Origin: Anaerostipes butyraticus
Lineage (GTDB): Bacteria; Bacillota; Clostridia; Lachnospirales; Lachnospiraceae
Direction of reading: 5' to 3'
Assembly: GCF_016586355.1 (NCBI RefSeq)
Contig: NZ_BLYI01000062.1
Coordinates: 219,174 to 283,173 of the forward strand
DNA: 64,000 bases
Under the pieces are notes generated by a model. The model saw only the letters and a list, made by a program, of their open reading frames with translations. It was not told where the DNA came from and ran no database searches. Of this stretch, positions 1-7,549 are shown one piece after another. A program made the position numbers and the translations under genes. Position 1 is the first letter of the stretch, and each line of letters opens with the position of its first letter.

Positions 1-263
1 TGAAGCAGGAAATCAAGATTTACTATAAATTCATCGGCTTTGTCGATGAATTACATATCATACCTACAAAACGGTGGGCAGCAATGCCCGCTAAAAATTG
101 TACGGTGTGCGGCGTTGAATATGTCCCGGGCTCTGGTGCATCAAGGTATTGTCCTGCTTGTGCCAAGAAGATACGGAGGGAGAAATCAAACGAGAGCAAA
201 CGCAGGAGCAGAGAACAGAAAAGGATAGCATGTATGAACTGTCCGCAAAAAATGACCGACTGA
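1..263 (+). CDS. C-terminal end of a putative large serine recombinase (partial)
   Basis: This open frame runs in from the left window edge and stops at a TGA at 261-263. It has no start in the window. The first residues ([15 protein letters not shown]) resemble the DUF4368-type C-terminal end of large serine recombinases found on Tn4451/Tn1549-like elements of Clostridia. A basic tail follows, with two CxxC pairs (CTVC and CPAC) that could bind zinc, and a final MNCPQ motif. The neighbouring araD gene breaks off at the very codon where this frame ends, as expected when a recombinase gene lies at the end of an integrated element. Family assignment rests on about 20 residues plus context, so it is an inference. 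An unrelated zinc-ribbon protein is the main alternative. Confidence 0.55.
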   Translation, partial: KQEIKIYYKFIGFVDELHIIPTKRWAAMPAKNCTVCGVEYVPGSGASRYCPACAKKIRREKSNESKRRSREQKRIACMNCPQKMTD

Positions 264-566
264 AGTTGCCCATGGTGAATGAGTGTGTACGATGCCTCCC
301 AGAGTTTCAAAGGCCCGATACAGTTCCAGATGTGTCGGCGTATCAGAAGAAGGGTTCATTTCACCTTCTACCTTCTCCCCCTGCAGATTCATGACAACCA
401 TATCTTCCGGTTTTAATTCTTCATACGGCACGCCGCTTGGCTTAATTACAAATAATCCTTTCTCCCGGTCAATGCCGCTTACATTTCCCCATGTATAAGT
501 GATCAGCCCTTTGGCAGGCAGTTCCATATTTGCTTCATATACCTGCTGCTTTAATTCTTCTAACAT
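258..566 (-). pseudogene. araD: L-ribulose-5-phosphate 4-epimerase, truncated by an insertion
   Basis: The reading frame starts at ATG 566 behind a GAGGAGG site and matches the AraD N terminus closely: [32 protein letters not shown] and the metal-binding VHTHSPWAT. Intact AraD is about 230 residues. Here the similarity stops after roughly 100 residues, at about position 262, and the frame continues into unrelated DNA with a nonsense tail. The lost part includes the second histidine pair of the class II aldolase/epimerase metal site, so the product should be inactive. AraD normally converts L-ribulose 5-phosphate to D-xylulose 5-phosphate. The start overlaps the end of the upstream dehydrogenase gene by 7 bases, so it is the last gene of the PTS operon. 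The missing half may lie beyond the inserted element. Confidence 0.8.
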
Positions 567-1852
567 GATATGACCTCCTCATAGAAATCATAGAATTTCA
601 GAAGTCTCATAAAAGTGATTCTTGCCCTGACATACGGTGACAGATTTGCGTTTTTCGCCTGGTAGCTTTCATCAAATCCAAGGTCTTCCAGAGATTTTAC
701 TCCCTTCACTTTCTCGATCATTTCAACCAGTTCCTCTGCTGTCGGAATTTCCCGGATTATAGAAATAATCTCCTCGTTCTTTTCCACCAATTTTGCCGGA
801 TCCACTTCATCCAGAAGGTTTGGTGTATTTTCCTCCATAATGATCTCAAACATTCCCGGTTTGCTGAAGTTTTTCCGGATCAGTTCTTCTTCCACCGGCA
901 TGGCATCTTTTACTTTAAAATCTCCGGTTTCCATTTTTTCTGCCGCTTTATGATAAATTTTAGAGGCAAGCACTAAGCCGACGCCAACCTTTTCTCCATG
1001 ATAAAAATCGATATAATCGTTGATTACTTCCATTTCCCACAAATGGGACATATGATGTTCCGCTCCGGACGCTGGTCTTGAATTGCCTGTCATCTGCATT
1101 GCAAGACCGGAAAGGAGCAGTCCGTACATCAGATTCTCATATGCATCTGCATCTCCTGTGGTCAGTCCATCCAGACTTTCTTTTAACCGGTCAAGAGCCT
1201 CATATTCCATGCTGCAGATCTCATCACAGATATATTCTCCAGTCAGCAGATGGGTGATCTTCCAGTCAGCCAGCGCTGTATATTTTCCAAGGAGATCAGA
1301 GACCCCGGATGCTGTCAGACGCAGCGGTGCTTTCTTGAAAATATCCGTATCTGCCACAACAACGACCGGTGATACAGCAGTAAAACTTTTCTTAAAGCCG
1401 TGCCATGTCATTGCAGCCACTGTTGAAACAAATCCATCTACACTTGCGGCTGTCGGTACAGAAAAGAATGGAATTTTCATCTCATACGCATGATATCTTG
1501 TAATATCATGAATCGTTCCAGAACCAACCGCGATCATCAGATCCGCTCCGCCGACTTCGTCCAGACCTTTTTTCGCTGCTTCTACTCCATGTTCATTGGC
1601 ATGAAGATTTTCCGGATTCAGTACGATCTTTTTCAAGCCTGGAATCAGTTCTTCTACCTGTTTTCCTGCAGCTTCATATGTATTTTCATCGCAGATCATT
1701 ACCAGTGATTTCTTGTCCGCATATGCAGGTCTCTTTAAAATATCCGGAAGCTGTGAGATGGCTCCGCTTTCAATAATAATGTCATCTACGACAATTTCAT
1801 GTTTTCTTCCGCAGCTGCATGGTTTTAAAAATTCATTGACATCTATTTTCAT
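560..1852 (-). CDS. EgsA/AraM-type glycerol-1-phosphate dehydrogenase family protein
   Basis: At 430 residues this is a full-length member of the AraM/EgsA branch of the iron- or zinc-dependent alcohol dehydrogenases. Visible marks are the nucleotide-binding GSGTIHD, the [13 protein letters not shown] segment, and metal ligands in [19 protein letters not shown] and the later [10 protein letters not shown]. Characterised relatives reduce dihydroxyacetone phosphate to sn-glycerol 1-phosphate. Its position between a galactitol-type PTS and araD suggests instead that it oxidises a pentitol phosphate to L-ribulose 5-phosphate; this is inference from context. The start follows an AAGGAG site and lies 3 bases after the IIC stop. 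It is translationally coupled to araD. Confidence 0.85.
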   Translation of the reverse strand: MKIDVNEFLKPCSCGRKHEIVVDDIIIESGAISQLPDILKRPAYADKKSLVMICDENTYEAAGKQVEELIPGLKKIVLNPENLHANEHGVEAAKKGLDEVGGADLMIAVGSGTIHDITRYHAYEMKIPFFSVPTAASVDGFVSTVAAMTWHGFKKSFTAVSPVVVVADTDIFKKAPLRLTASGVSDLLGKYTALADWKITHLLTGEYICDEICSMEYEALDRLKESLDGLTTGDADAYENLMYGLLLSGLAMQMTGNSRPASGAEHHMSHLWEMEVINDYIDFYHGEKVGVGLVLASKIYHKAAEKMETGDFKVKDAMPVEEELIRKNFSKPGMFEIIMEENTPNLLDEVDPAKLVEKNEEIISIIREIPTAEELVEMIEKVKGVKSLEDLGFDESYQAKNANLSPYVRARITFMRLLKFYDFYEEVISC

Positions 1853-1854
1853 TC

Positions 1855-3282
1855 CTATACTCCTTGCTGTTCTGTGGCTGTGTCATTTTTATCTGCCTGG
1901 CGGTCCAGATATTCCACAATCTGCTGATTCTTTGTCTTAAAGATGATAAACGCAACTGCGTAAACCGCAACCGCAATTCCAATAAACAGTGGATTTCCGG
2001 ATAAGAATGCCAGGAAAACAAATCCGAGCATTGGTTTTCCAAGAATATTGAAACTTGTGATCATGGCAGCCCCTGCCGGGATCGCGAATCCTGCGGATCT
2101 TGCTACTTCTGTGAACAGCGGCGCTGTATAGGTACACATTAACAGTCCAAGGCTGAACCAGATGATTCCTGCTACCAGGATCTTAGACATATTTCCTTTA
2201 TATACTGCTACCAGTCCCTGTACCATATACGGAATTGCCAGCAGATCGACAACCGGAAGAACCTGGTTTCCAGGAAGGATCGTTGCGATGATAACCATGA
2301 TTGGAATCAGGAGCAGTCCACTGGTCAGTGTTGCCGGCTCACCATATCCAACCGCGTCATTAACGGCAATATACCACTCTCTGTCCCCGGATTTTCCCAT
2401 AAATACTCTGGCTGCTTCTGTGATCGGAGCGAATGCCTGTGCAAACATACTTGCGATTTTCGGAAAAATTGCCATGATCGCTGCTGTTGCGATAGCGGCT
2501 TCCAGCACATCTCCCCAGCCGGCTAAAGTACCCAGCTTATCAATGCTTCCAAGGATTCCGATCAAAGCTCCAAGAATAAATCCAAGAGTCATCGGTTCTC
2601 CGATAAATCCAAGTTTCTTTTCAATGGATTTTGGATTCAGTTTTACTTTATTTAAACCTAATTTATTCAGAATAGGATCGATTGCGATTGCAAAGATTGC
2701 CGGTTCTACGTTATGCATGGCAATGATCGTACAATTCGGATAATTGTAATATTTAGACCAGCGTTTTGCTACTAATTCTGAAATCAGAAGACTGTACAGA
2801 TTCAGAAGAATCATACATGCGATTCCCAGAGCAAAGTTGTGGGTGCTGAAGATTACCATAGCTCCCCATACAATGTAAGAATAGTTATTCCACAGATCAG
2901 ACGGCTGGAAAATGTTCGTCCATTTTACAAGGAATAAGATGGTCTGCAGGGCGATTCCAAGTCCCAGATAAATCATTCCCGCACTGGTTGCAAACGCTAC
3001 AACTGAAGTCGCCTGCCATCCTACGTCAAAGGTATTTAAGTGAACACCTGTGATATTGGACATAACATCTGACATGTTCTGTACCAGCGGTGTAATGATC
3101 GGCGTATAAGCGCCAATGATCAGTGTAAAACCTTCCAGAGATACTCCGGCGTATAACCCTGACAAAAATGCCTTTGCTGGTTTTACACGGAATATCAATG
3201 CTATGATAAAAATGATAAATGGAACTACAATGGCAGATCCAAAGTTATCAATAACGGCCTTTAATGTTTCTAATATAATCAT
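1855..3282 (-). CDS. PTS galactitol-type transporter subunit IIC
   Basis: This 475-residue, strongly hydrophobic protein matches the GatC family of PTS permeases along its length, for example KLGFIGEPMTLGFILGALIG and the late ATILPGNQVLPVVDLLAIPY segment. The family forms the membrane channel for polyols such as galactitol and passes phosphate from the IIB subunit to the incoming sugar alcohol. I see about ten to twelve membrane segments and an internal charged loop, with no sign of truncation. It starts behind AGGGAGGAAG and follows the IIB gene by about 40 bases. With EgsA-like and AraD products downstream, a pentitol is the most likely substrate. The specific sugar cannot be read from sequence. 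Confidence 0.9.
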   Translation of the reverse strand: MIILETLKAVIDNFGSAIVVPFIIFIIALIFRVKPAKAFLSGLYAGVSLEGFTLIIGAYTPIITPLVQNMSDVMSNITGVHLNTFDVGWQATSVVAFATSAGMIYLGLGIALQTILFLVKWTNIFQPSDLWNNYSYIVWGAMVIFSTHNFALGIACMILLNLYSLLISELVAKRWSKYYNYPNCTIIAMHNVEPAIFAIAIDPILNKLGLNKVKLNPKSIEKKLGFIGEPMTLGFILGALIGILGSIDKLGTLAGWGDVLEAAIATAAIMAIFPKIASMFAQAFAPITEAARVFMGKSGDREWYIAVNDAVGYGEPATLTSGLLLIPIMVIIATILPGNQVLPVVDLLAIPYMVQGLVAVYKGNMSKILVAGIIWFSLGLLMCTYTAPLFTEVARSAGFAIPAGAAMITSFNILGKPMLGFVFLAFLSGNPLFIGIAVAVYAVAFIIFKTKNQQIVEYLDRQADKNDTATEQQGV

Positions 3283-3323
3283 ATAGCTTCCTCCCTATAT
3301 TTCAGAATGACTCCGGCTATCTT

Positions 3324-3626
3324 CTACTTTCCAACAGATTTCAAAGCTTCTTCCACCTGATCAAAAAACTGATCCTCTCCTATTCCTGTAATACATGCAA
3401 ACGCATTCACTGCAGGGATTCCATAGTCACCATCTGGAAGCGGACTCGTGTGGGTAATAATATCAAATCTTCCTGACTGGGCAAGATTTAAGGCTTCCGT
3501 TGGTCTGGCCTCTGTTGTAGATACAGAATATCCTCTGTCTCCTAATTTTTCTTTTAATTTTGCTGCTACCATGGATGACGTTACTGTTCCTGATCCACAT
3601 ACGGATAAAATGTTTACTGCTTTCAT
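3324..3626 (-). CDS. PTS galactitol-type subunit IIB
   Basis: A 100-residue cytoplasmic phosphocarrier. The phosphorylated cysteine is Cys10 in the P-loop SVCGSGTVTSS, typical of the GatB/UlaB-like IIB fold. It takes phosphate from the IIA protein encoded just upstream and gives it to the substrate bound in the IIC permease. Length and motif are normal for the family. The start is preceded by AGGAGGAAATC. Confidence 0.92.
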   Translation of the reverse strand: MKAVNILSVCGSGTVTSSMVAAKLKEKLGDRGYSVSTTEARPTEALNLAQSGRFDIITHTSPLPDGDYGIPAVNAFACITGIGEDQFFDQVEEALKSVGK

Positions 3627-3642
3627 CTGATTTCCTCCTTAC

Positions 3643-4110
3643 TTATAGCTGCTCTTCTTTTTCTTTGATAATGTTTATAATTTCCTGCTTGTTTTTAGTC
3701 TCGATCAGCTGCTTCAGCACTTCCTGATCCTGCAGGACCATCAGAATCCTCTGCAGGAAGACCAGATGCTCTTTCGGATCTTTGACCGCAAGCATAAAAA
3801 TCAATTTTGCTTCTACGTTTTCATCATTGGTTCCCATCTGATAGAAATGCACCGGTTCCTTTAAAACTCCGATGGCAACCGCGCCTTTTATAACATGTTC
3901 TTTGTCTGTGTGGGGAATGGCAATCCCTATATTTCCCATATTAATCCCGGTAGGAAAATCTTTTTCTCTCTCTGTTAATGCCTGCACGTAGCTGGATTTG
4001 CAGTATCCTTCTGATACCAGAAGTCCCCCTAACTGCTGAAATACTTCGTCTGAACTTCCAGCTTTCAGATCTGGCATAATCAGATTCTCATTTAAGTCTT
4101 CCCAAATCAT
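3643..4110 (-). CDS. PTS fructose/mannitol-type subunit IIA
   Basis: A 155-residue IIA domain protein of the fructose/mannitol fold. The active histidine is His67 in GIAIPHTDKEHV, which accepts phosphate from HPr. It is followed by the family's VAIGVLKEPVHFYQM and KLIFMLAVKDPKEHLVFLQ stretches. It is encoded between the regulator and IIB genes, 6 bases after the regulator stop, and so completes a separate-subunit IIA-IIB-IIC galactitol-type system. Its phosphorylation state is probably also sensed by the neighbouring PRD regulator. Confidence 0.92.
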   Translation of the reverse strand: MIWEDLNENLIMPDLKAGSSDEVFQQLGGLLVSEGYCKSSYVQALTEREKDFPTGINMGNIGIAIPHTDKEHVIKGAVAIGVLKEPVHFYQMGTNDENVEAKLIFMLAVKDPKEHLVFLQRILMVLQDQEVLKQLIETKNKQEIINIIKEKEEQL

Positions 4111-4116
4111 ATTCCT

Positions 4117-6201
4117 TTACCTCGTTTCATACTCATATTGATTGATTACTTTAAAAACTTCTTCCGGCGTTTTACTCTCCTGGATTTCCTTTCGGAATTT
4201 TGGATCATAAAACAGGTTGACCAGCTGAAACATTGCTTTCAGATGTGTTTCTTTATTGATCGCGCTCAGACAGCATACCCATTCAACGGGATCCATTTCT
4301 TCTTTTCCAAAAGGAACCGGATGCGCCAGACGGATCAGACTCATACCGACCTTCACTGCTCCTGCGTTTAAAGCTTCATGAGGAAGCGCAAATCCCGGGG
4401 CCAGCACAATATATGGCCCGTTTTTCTCTACATTCTGCACCATGGCTTCTACGTAACGTTCCGTCACTGCTTTTTCCTTCAAAAGATATTTTGCCGATGC
4501 CCGTATGGCCTCTCTCCAGTCGCCGCACTCCACATTCAGCGAAATAGCCTGTGGCCTCAAAAGGTCTGTCAGAAGAACCTCTTCTTTTTTCTGAAAAAAT
4601 TCATCGATCACATCCTGAATTTCTCCTAACCTGGTTTCCTGCTGGTTCTCTTCCAGAATTGTCCTGATTTTTTCCAGATATCTGACCGGTTCTTCATTTC
4701 CGGCGGAAACCGGTTCACTTTTTTTCTGGTTTCTCGGCTTAATTTTCGAAAGTTTTTCTCCTACCCGGATGCAGTCTTCATCATTCAGCAGCGGATCAAC
4801 CTGAATATATTCCACGTTTTCCTGATCCAGAGAGATGGTCGAAATAATCACATCCACATTGCTCATATCCACATTTTTTATATCATGCGCCGGGATGATA
4901 TCCAGAACATCCAGATGGAAAAACTTTTCCAGTCTTGCCAGAAGCAGCTGGGATGTTCCAATTCCGCCGTTGCAGACAAGTATGACAGAATATCTCGTCG
5001 CTTCATTGTTATTGCGCTCAATGGCCGCGCAGACATGGATAACAATATAGGCAATTTCTTCTTCTGAAAGTTTCCTTCCGATATATTCCTCCAGCACATA
5101 TACGTTCCGTTTGACTGCCTCCTGCACTTTCGGATATCTCTGAATTACTTCATCCACAACAGAACCGATTCCCGGTCCTTTCCCTACTGCGGAAAATGTA
5201 GATTCCAGATGGTTGATCAGATTCTCATAAAAAATATAATCACCCTGCAGGTTTCTCCCGATATCCTTTGAAATATTTTCAATAAATGTCCTTGTGATCA
5301 CCTGCATTTTTACGATTTCCTGATTGCTCGTAGTCTTTTTTATGTACTTGACTCGATTGAGCACTTCCGCTAAAAAAGCGCTTTCTGTTTCCGGCACTTC
5401 TTTTACGATAAATCTCTGGATCTGCTGCATAATCCCCTGCGCCATAGGATACTTACTGTTTTTTTCTCCCATGCTCTCCACATAATGTCCCCGCAGAAGA
5501 CGATACAGCGATATTTCAAAGTAAATCCGTATCTGCATAAAAGCCTGATCAGTCAGGAACCGGCCATATGCATGCTCTGCTTCATTGATAATTTTCTCGA
5601 TCATCGTCCGGTCTTCCAGATCCACCTGCGCGTTTTTAGATAAACACTCCATCAGATGCTGAAAAATCGGTTCTTCCCTGAAAACACTGCTGTTAGACTG
5701 AATCATATCGAAAATCAGTCTTCTTTTATCAATCTCCCTTCCTTCCAGCAATACTCCTTTATTAGAATGTGACAACAGATACAGCTGATGTCTGCGGAAG
5801 AATTCCTTAACATGTTCTAAATCCTGTATGACGGTCGACCTGCTGACAAACAGCCAGTCCGCGATATCAGACAATGTAATATAGTCATCCGCTCCAATCA
5901 AAAGCACTGCTGTAAAAAAAATACGTTCGTTCCTTGAAAGTTTAAAAGAATAAAAGCCTTCATTCATCAATGACGTCTTTGCATTCCGAATATCCGGTGT
6001 TGTTTCAATAATCCCCTGATTTCCCAGACGAACCTGCTCCAGACCATTTTCTTTGAGAAAATCATTGACCTGATTGATGTCATATCGAATGGTCCTTATG
6101 GAAACATCAAACATTTCTGCCAAATTTTGAATTGATAAATTTTGGCCATATTCATTTTTCTTGATTAGCTGAGATAATATTTCCCGAGATCTCTTATTCA
6201 T
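4117..6201 (-). CDS. PRD-domain transcriptional regulator (MtlR/LicR-like) with IIB and IIA domains
   Basis: The 694-residue protein has an N-terminal helix-turn-helix (about 1-60, NLAEMFDVSIRTIRYDIN), a second winged-helix segment (about 108-150, DIADWLFVSRSTVIQD), two PTS regulation domains (about 190-400), a GatB-like IIB domain with Cys in VILVCNGGIGTSQ (about 405-490) and a C-terminal IIA domain with His in GFALPHEALN. This order is that of MtlR/LicR activators, whose activity is set by phosphorylation from HPr and the cognate PTS. It is the first gene of the operon and should activate it. The ATG follows GGTGAGGTGAAC. DNA binding rather than RNA antitermination is inferred from the helix-turn-helix start. 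Confidence 0.9.
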   Translation of the reverse strand: MNKRSREILSQLIKKNEYGQNLSIQNLAEMFDVSIRTIRYDINQVNDFLKENGLEQVRLGNQGIIETTPDIRNAKTSLMNEGFYSFKLSRNERIFFTAVLLIGADDYITLSDIADWLFVSRSTVIQDLEHVKEFFRRHQLYLLSHSNKGVLLEGREIDKRRLIFDMIQSNSSVFREEPIFQHLMECLSKNAQVDLEDRTMIEKIINEAEHAYGRFLTDQAFMQIRIYFEISLYRLLRGHYVESMGEKNSKYPMAQGIMQQIQRFIVKEVPETESAFLAEVLNRVKYIKKTTSNQEIVKMQVITRTFIENISKDIGRNLQGDYIFYENLINHLESTFSAVGKGPGIGSVVDEVIQRYPKVQEAVKRNVYVLEEYIGRKLSEEEIAYIVIHVCAAIERNNNEATRYSVILVCNGGIGTSQLLLARLEKFFHLDVLDIIPAHDIKNVDMSNVDVIISTISLDQENVEYIQVDPLLNDEDCIRVGEKLSKIKPRNQKKSEPVSAGNEEPVRYLEKIRTILEENQQETRLGEIQDVIDEFFQKKEEVLLTDLLRPQAISLNVECGDWREAIRASAKYLLKEKAVTERYVEAMVQNVEKNGPYIVLAPGFALPHEALNAGAVKVGMSLIRLAHPVPFGKEEMDPVEWVCCLSAINKETHLKAMFQLVNLFYDPKFRKEIQESKTPEEVFKVINQYEYETR

Positions 6202-6276
6202 ATGTTCACCTCACCTGTAATTGCAGTATATCATTCAGCACTTTCAAAAAACAGTTTGATGTTTTGCAATCTTTTT

Positions 6277-6307
6277 GAAGAAAAATATCAAAAAAATATT
6301 TTTCTTC
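6277..6307. repeat. perfect 12-bp dyad upstream of the PRD regulator
   Basis: GAAGAAAAATAT at 6277-6288 is repeated in inverted form at 6296-6307 with 7 bases between. It lies about 75-105 bases upstream of the regulator start and outside the foldase terminator. It may be an operator, but A/T-rich dyads can also arise by chance. Confidence 0.45.
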
Positions 6308-6319
6308 ACTCTTTTGTGC

Positions 6320-6365
6320 AAAAAAATAAAGTCCGGAAGGAAATGACCATTTCCTTCCGGACTTT
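6320..6365 (-). terminator. rho-independent terminator of the foldase gene
   Basis: An 18-bp perfect stem (arms 6328-6345 and 6348-6365, sequence AAAGTCCGGAAGGAAATG and its complement) is followed on the minus strand by a run of seven T. It starts 20 bases after the foldase stop codon. Confidence 0.9.
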
Positions 6366-6384
6366 GTATCTATCCTGTTTTTTG

Positions 6385-7503
6385 CTATTTGCTGCTCTCT
6401 GTTGTCGCTGCAGAGCTTCCATCTTCCGCTGTCGTGGAAGAATTCTCTGTCGTTGAAGCCGCTGTTGTTGCTTTGTAAGTAAATTCTACTTCATCCCACA
6501 GCTTCTGGTTAACTGATTTTTCATCATCCCATTCTTTATCTGCGTCTTTGGTCCATTTTTTATAGACTTTTTCGTAAGCTTCCTGCTGCTTTTCCTGCAA
6601 AAGAGTCTGCTTATTCGCAGCCATTGCGTCTGTATCATTTGGATTGATCATCTTGATGATGACATAAGCGTCATCTGTCTGAACAATACCGCTGATATCA
6701 TTGGTTCCCAGCTTGGAAGCTGCTTCTTCAAACTTGCTGCCTAACTCGGATTTTCCTTTTGTGTAAGATTCTTCTCCGCTTGCATCACTGACTCCGAACT
6801 TATTAGCGACAGAACTGGCTCCTTCTCCCGCCTTCAGAGCGCTGAGAGCTGACTGGGCTTTCTTCAGCTGGCCCTTTTTCTCAGAATCAGACATATCTTT
6901 TTCTTTTCCTGTTTTACTGTCTGTTTTCTTTGTTGTAAATACCAGCTTGTAAACAGTGGCAGTCTTGGCTTCCTCATCTGATACCGTTACATTGGCGTCT
7001 TCAATGATCGCCTGCATCACCTTATTGGCCAGGGTGATCTCCCGGTACAGATTCATGATTGCGTCCTTATCGGCTTCCGTGTCTTTCATGACTTTCTTTC
7101 CAATGTCCGTCTTTACCAGAGAATCTACATTATCCTCCAGTTCACTCTTTTCAGACTTGGTAAGCTTTACATCATAATCATCCGCGTGAGCCACAAGCAC
7201 TTTTACCTGCTTCAGCTGATTGATCACGCCGTCTTTGACAGATTCCTGCATGGTGATGGCATTGCCGCTGGTATCTGTTCCCGCCTGCATCTTCCACATG
7301 TCATCCCCAAAATACGCGCCATACTGTTCTTCTGTCTGATACTGCATGATCCTCGCATATATATGGGCTTCCTGGAACTTCACTTCCTGTCCGGCATATT
7401 CAAATAATGTTCTTTCATTCTTCGGTGTACATCCGGTAAAAAGAGAAACTGACAAGGCAAGGACTGCTGTGAAACACAACAGCTTCTTTGCTAATTTCTT
7501 CAT
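6385..7503 (-). CDS. PrsA/SurA-like peptidyl-prolyl isomerase lipoprotein
   Basis: A 372-residue exported protein. A signal peptide with lipobox LFTGC (Cys25) predicts a lipid-anchored extracellular protein. It has a SurA/PrsA-type N-terminal chaperone region, then a parvulin-like domain (about 195-300, including FGVSDASGEESYTKGKSELG and DAYVIIKMI), and a low-complexity Ser/Thr/Ala tail. It probably helps secreted proteins fold outside the membrane. The gene lies directly downstream of mfd, an order common in Lachnospiraceae. The isomerase domain is weakly conserved, so enzymatic activity is less certain than the chaperone role. Confidence 0.85.
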   Translation of the reverse strand: MKKLAKKLLCFTAVLALSVSLFTGCTPKNERTLFEYAGQEVKFQEAHIYARIMQYQTEEQYGAYFGDDMWKMQAGTDTSGNAITMQESVKDGVINQLKQVKVLVAHADDYDVKLTKSEKSELEDNVDSLVKTDIGKKVMKDTEADKDAIMNLYREITLANKVMQAIIEDANVTVSDEEAKTATVYKLVFTTKKTDSKTGKEKDMSDSEKKGQLKKAQSALSALKAGEGASSVANKFGVSDASGEESYTKGKSELGSKFEEAASKLGTNDISGIVQTDDAYVIIKMINPNDTDAMAANKQTLLQEKQQEAYEKVYKKWTKDADKEWDDEKSVNQKLWDEVEFTYKATTAASTTENSSTTAEDGSSAATTESSK

Positions 7504-7549
7504 TCCTATTTTCCTCCATAATTTTTACTGTGAGTATTATACTACAATA

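Noticed and set aside
40..228. 62-codon plus-strand frame at the left edge
   Set aside because: The neighbouring frame (1-263) gives the recombinase-like C terminus with paired cysteines; this one is its shadow.
2162..2743. 193-codon plus-strand frame antisense to the galactitol-type IIC gene
   Set aside because: Fully covered by a well-matched GatC-family gene; no independent evidence of coding.
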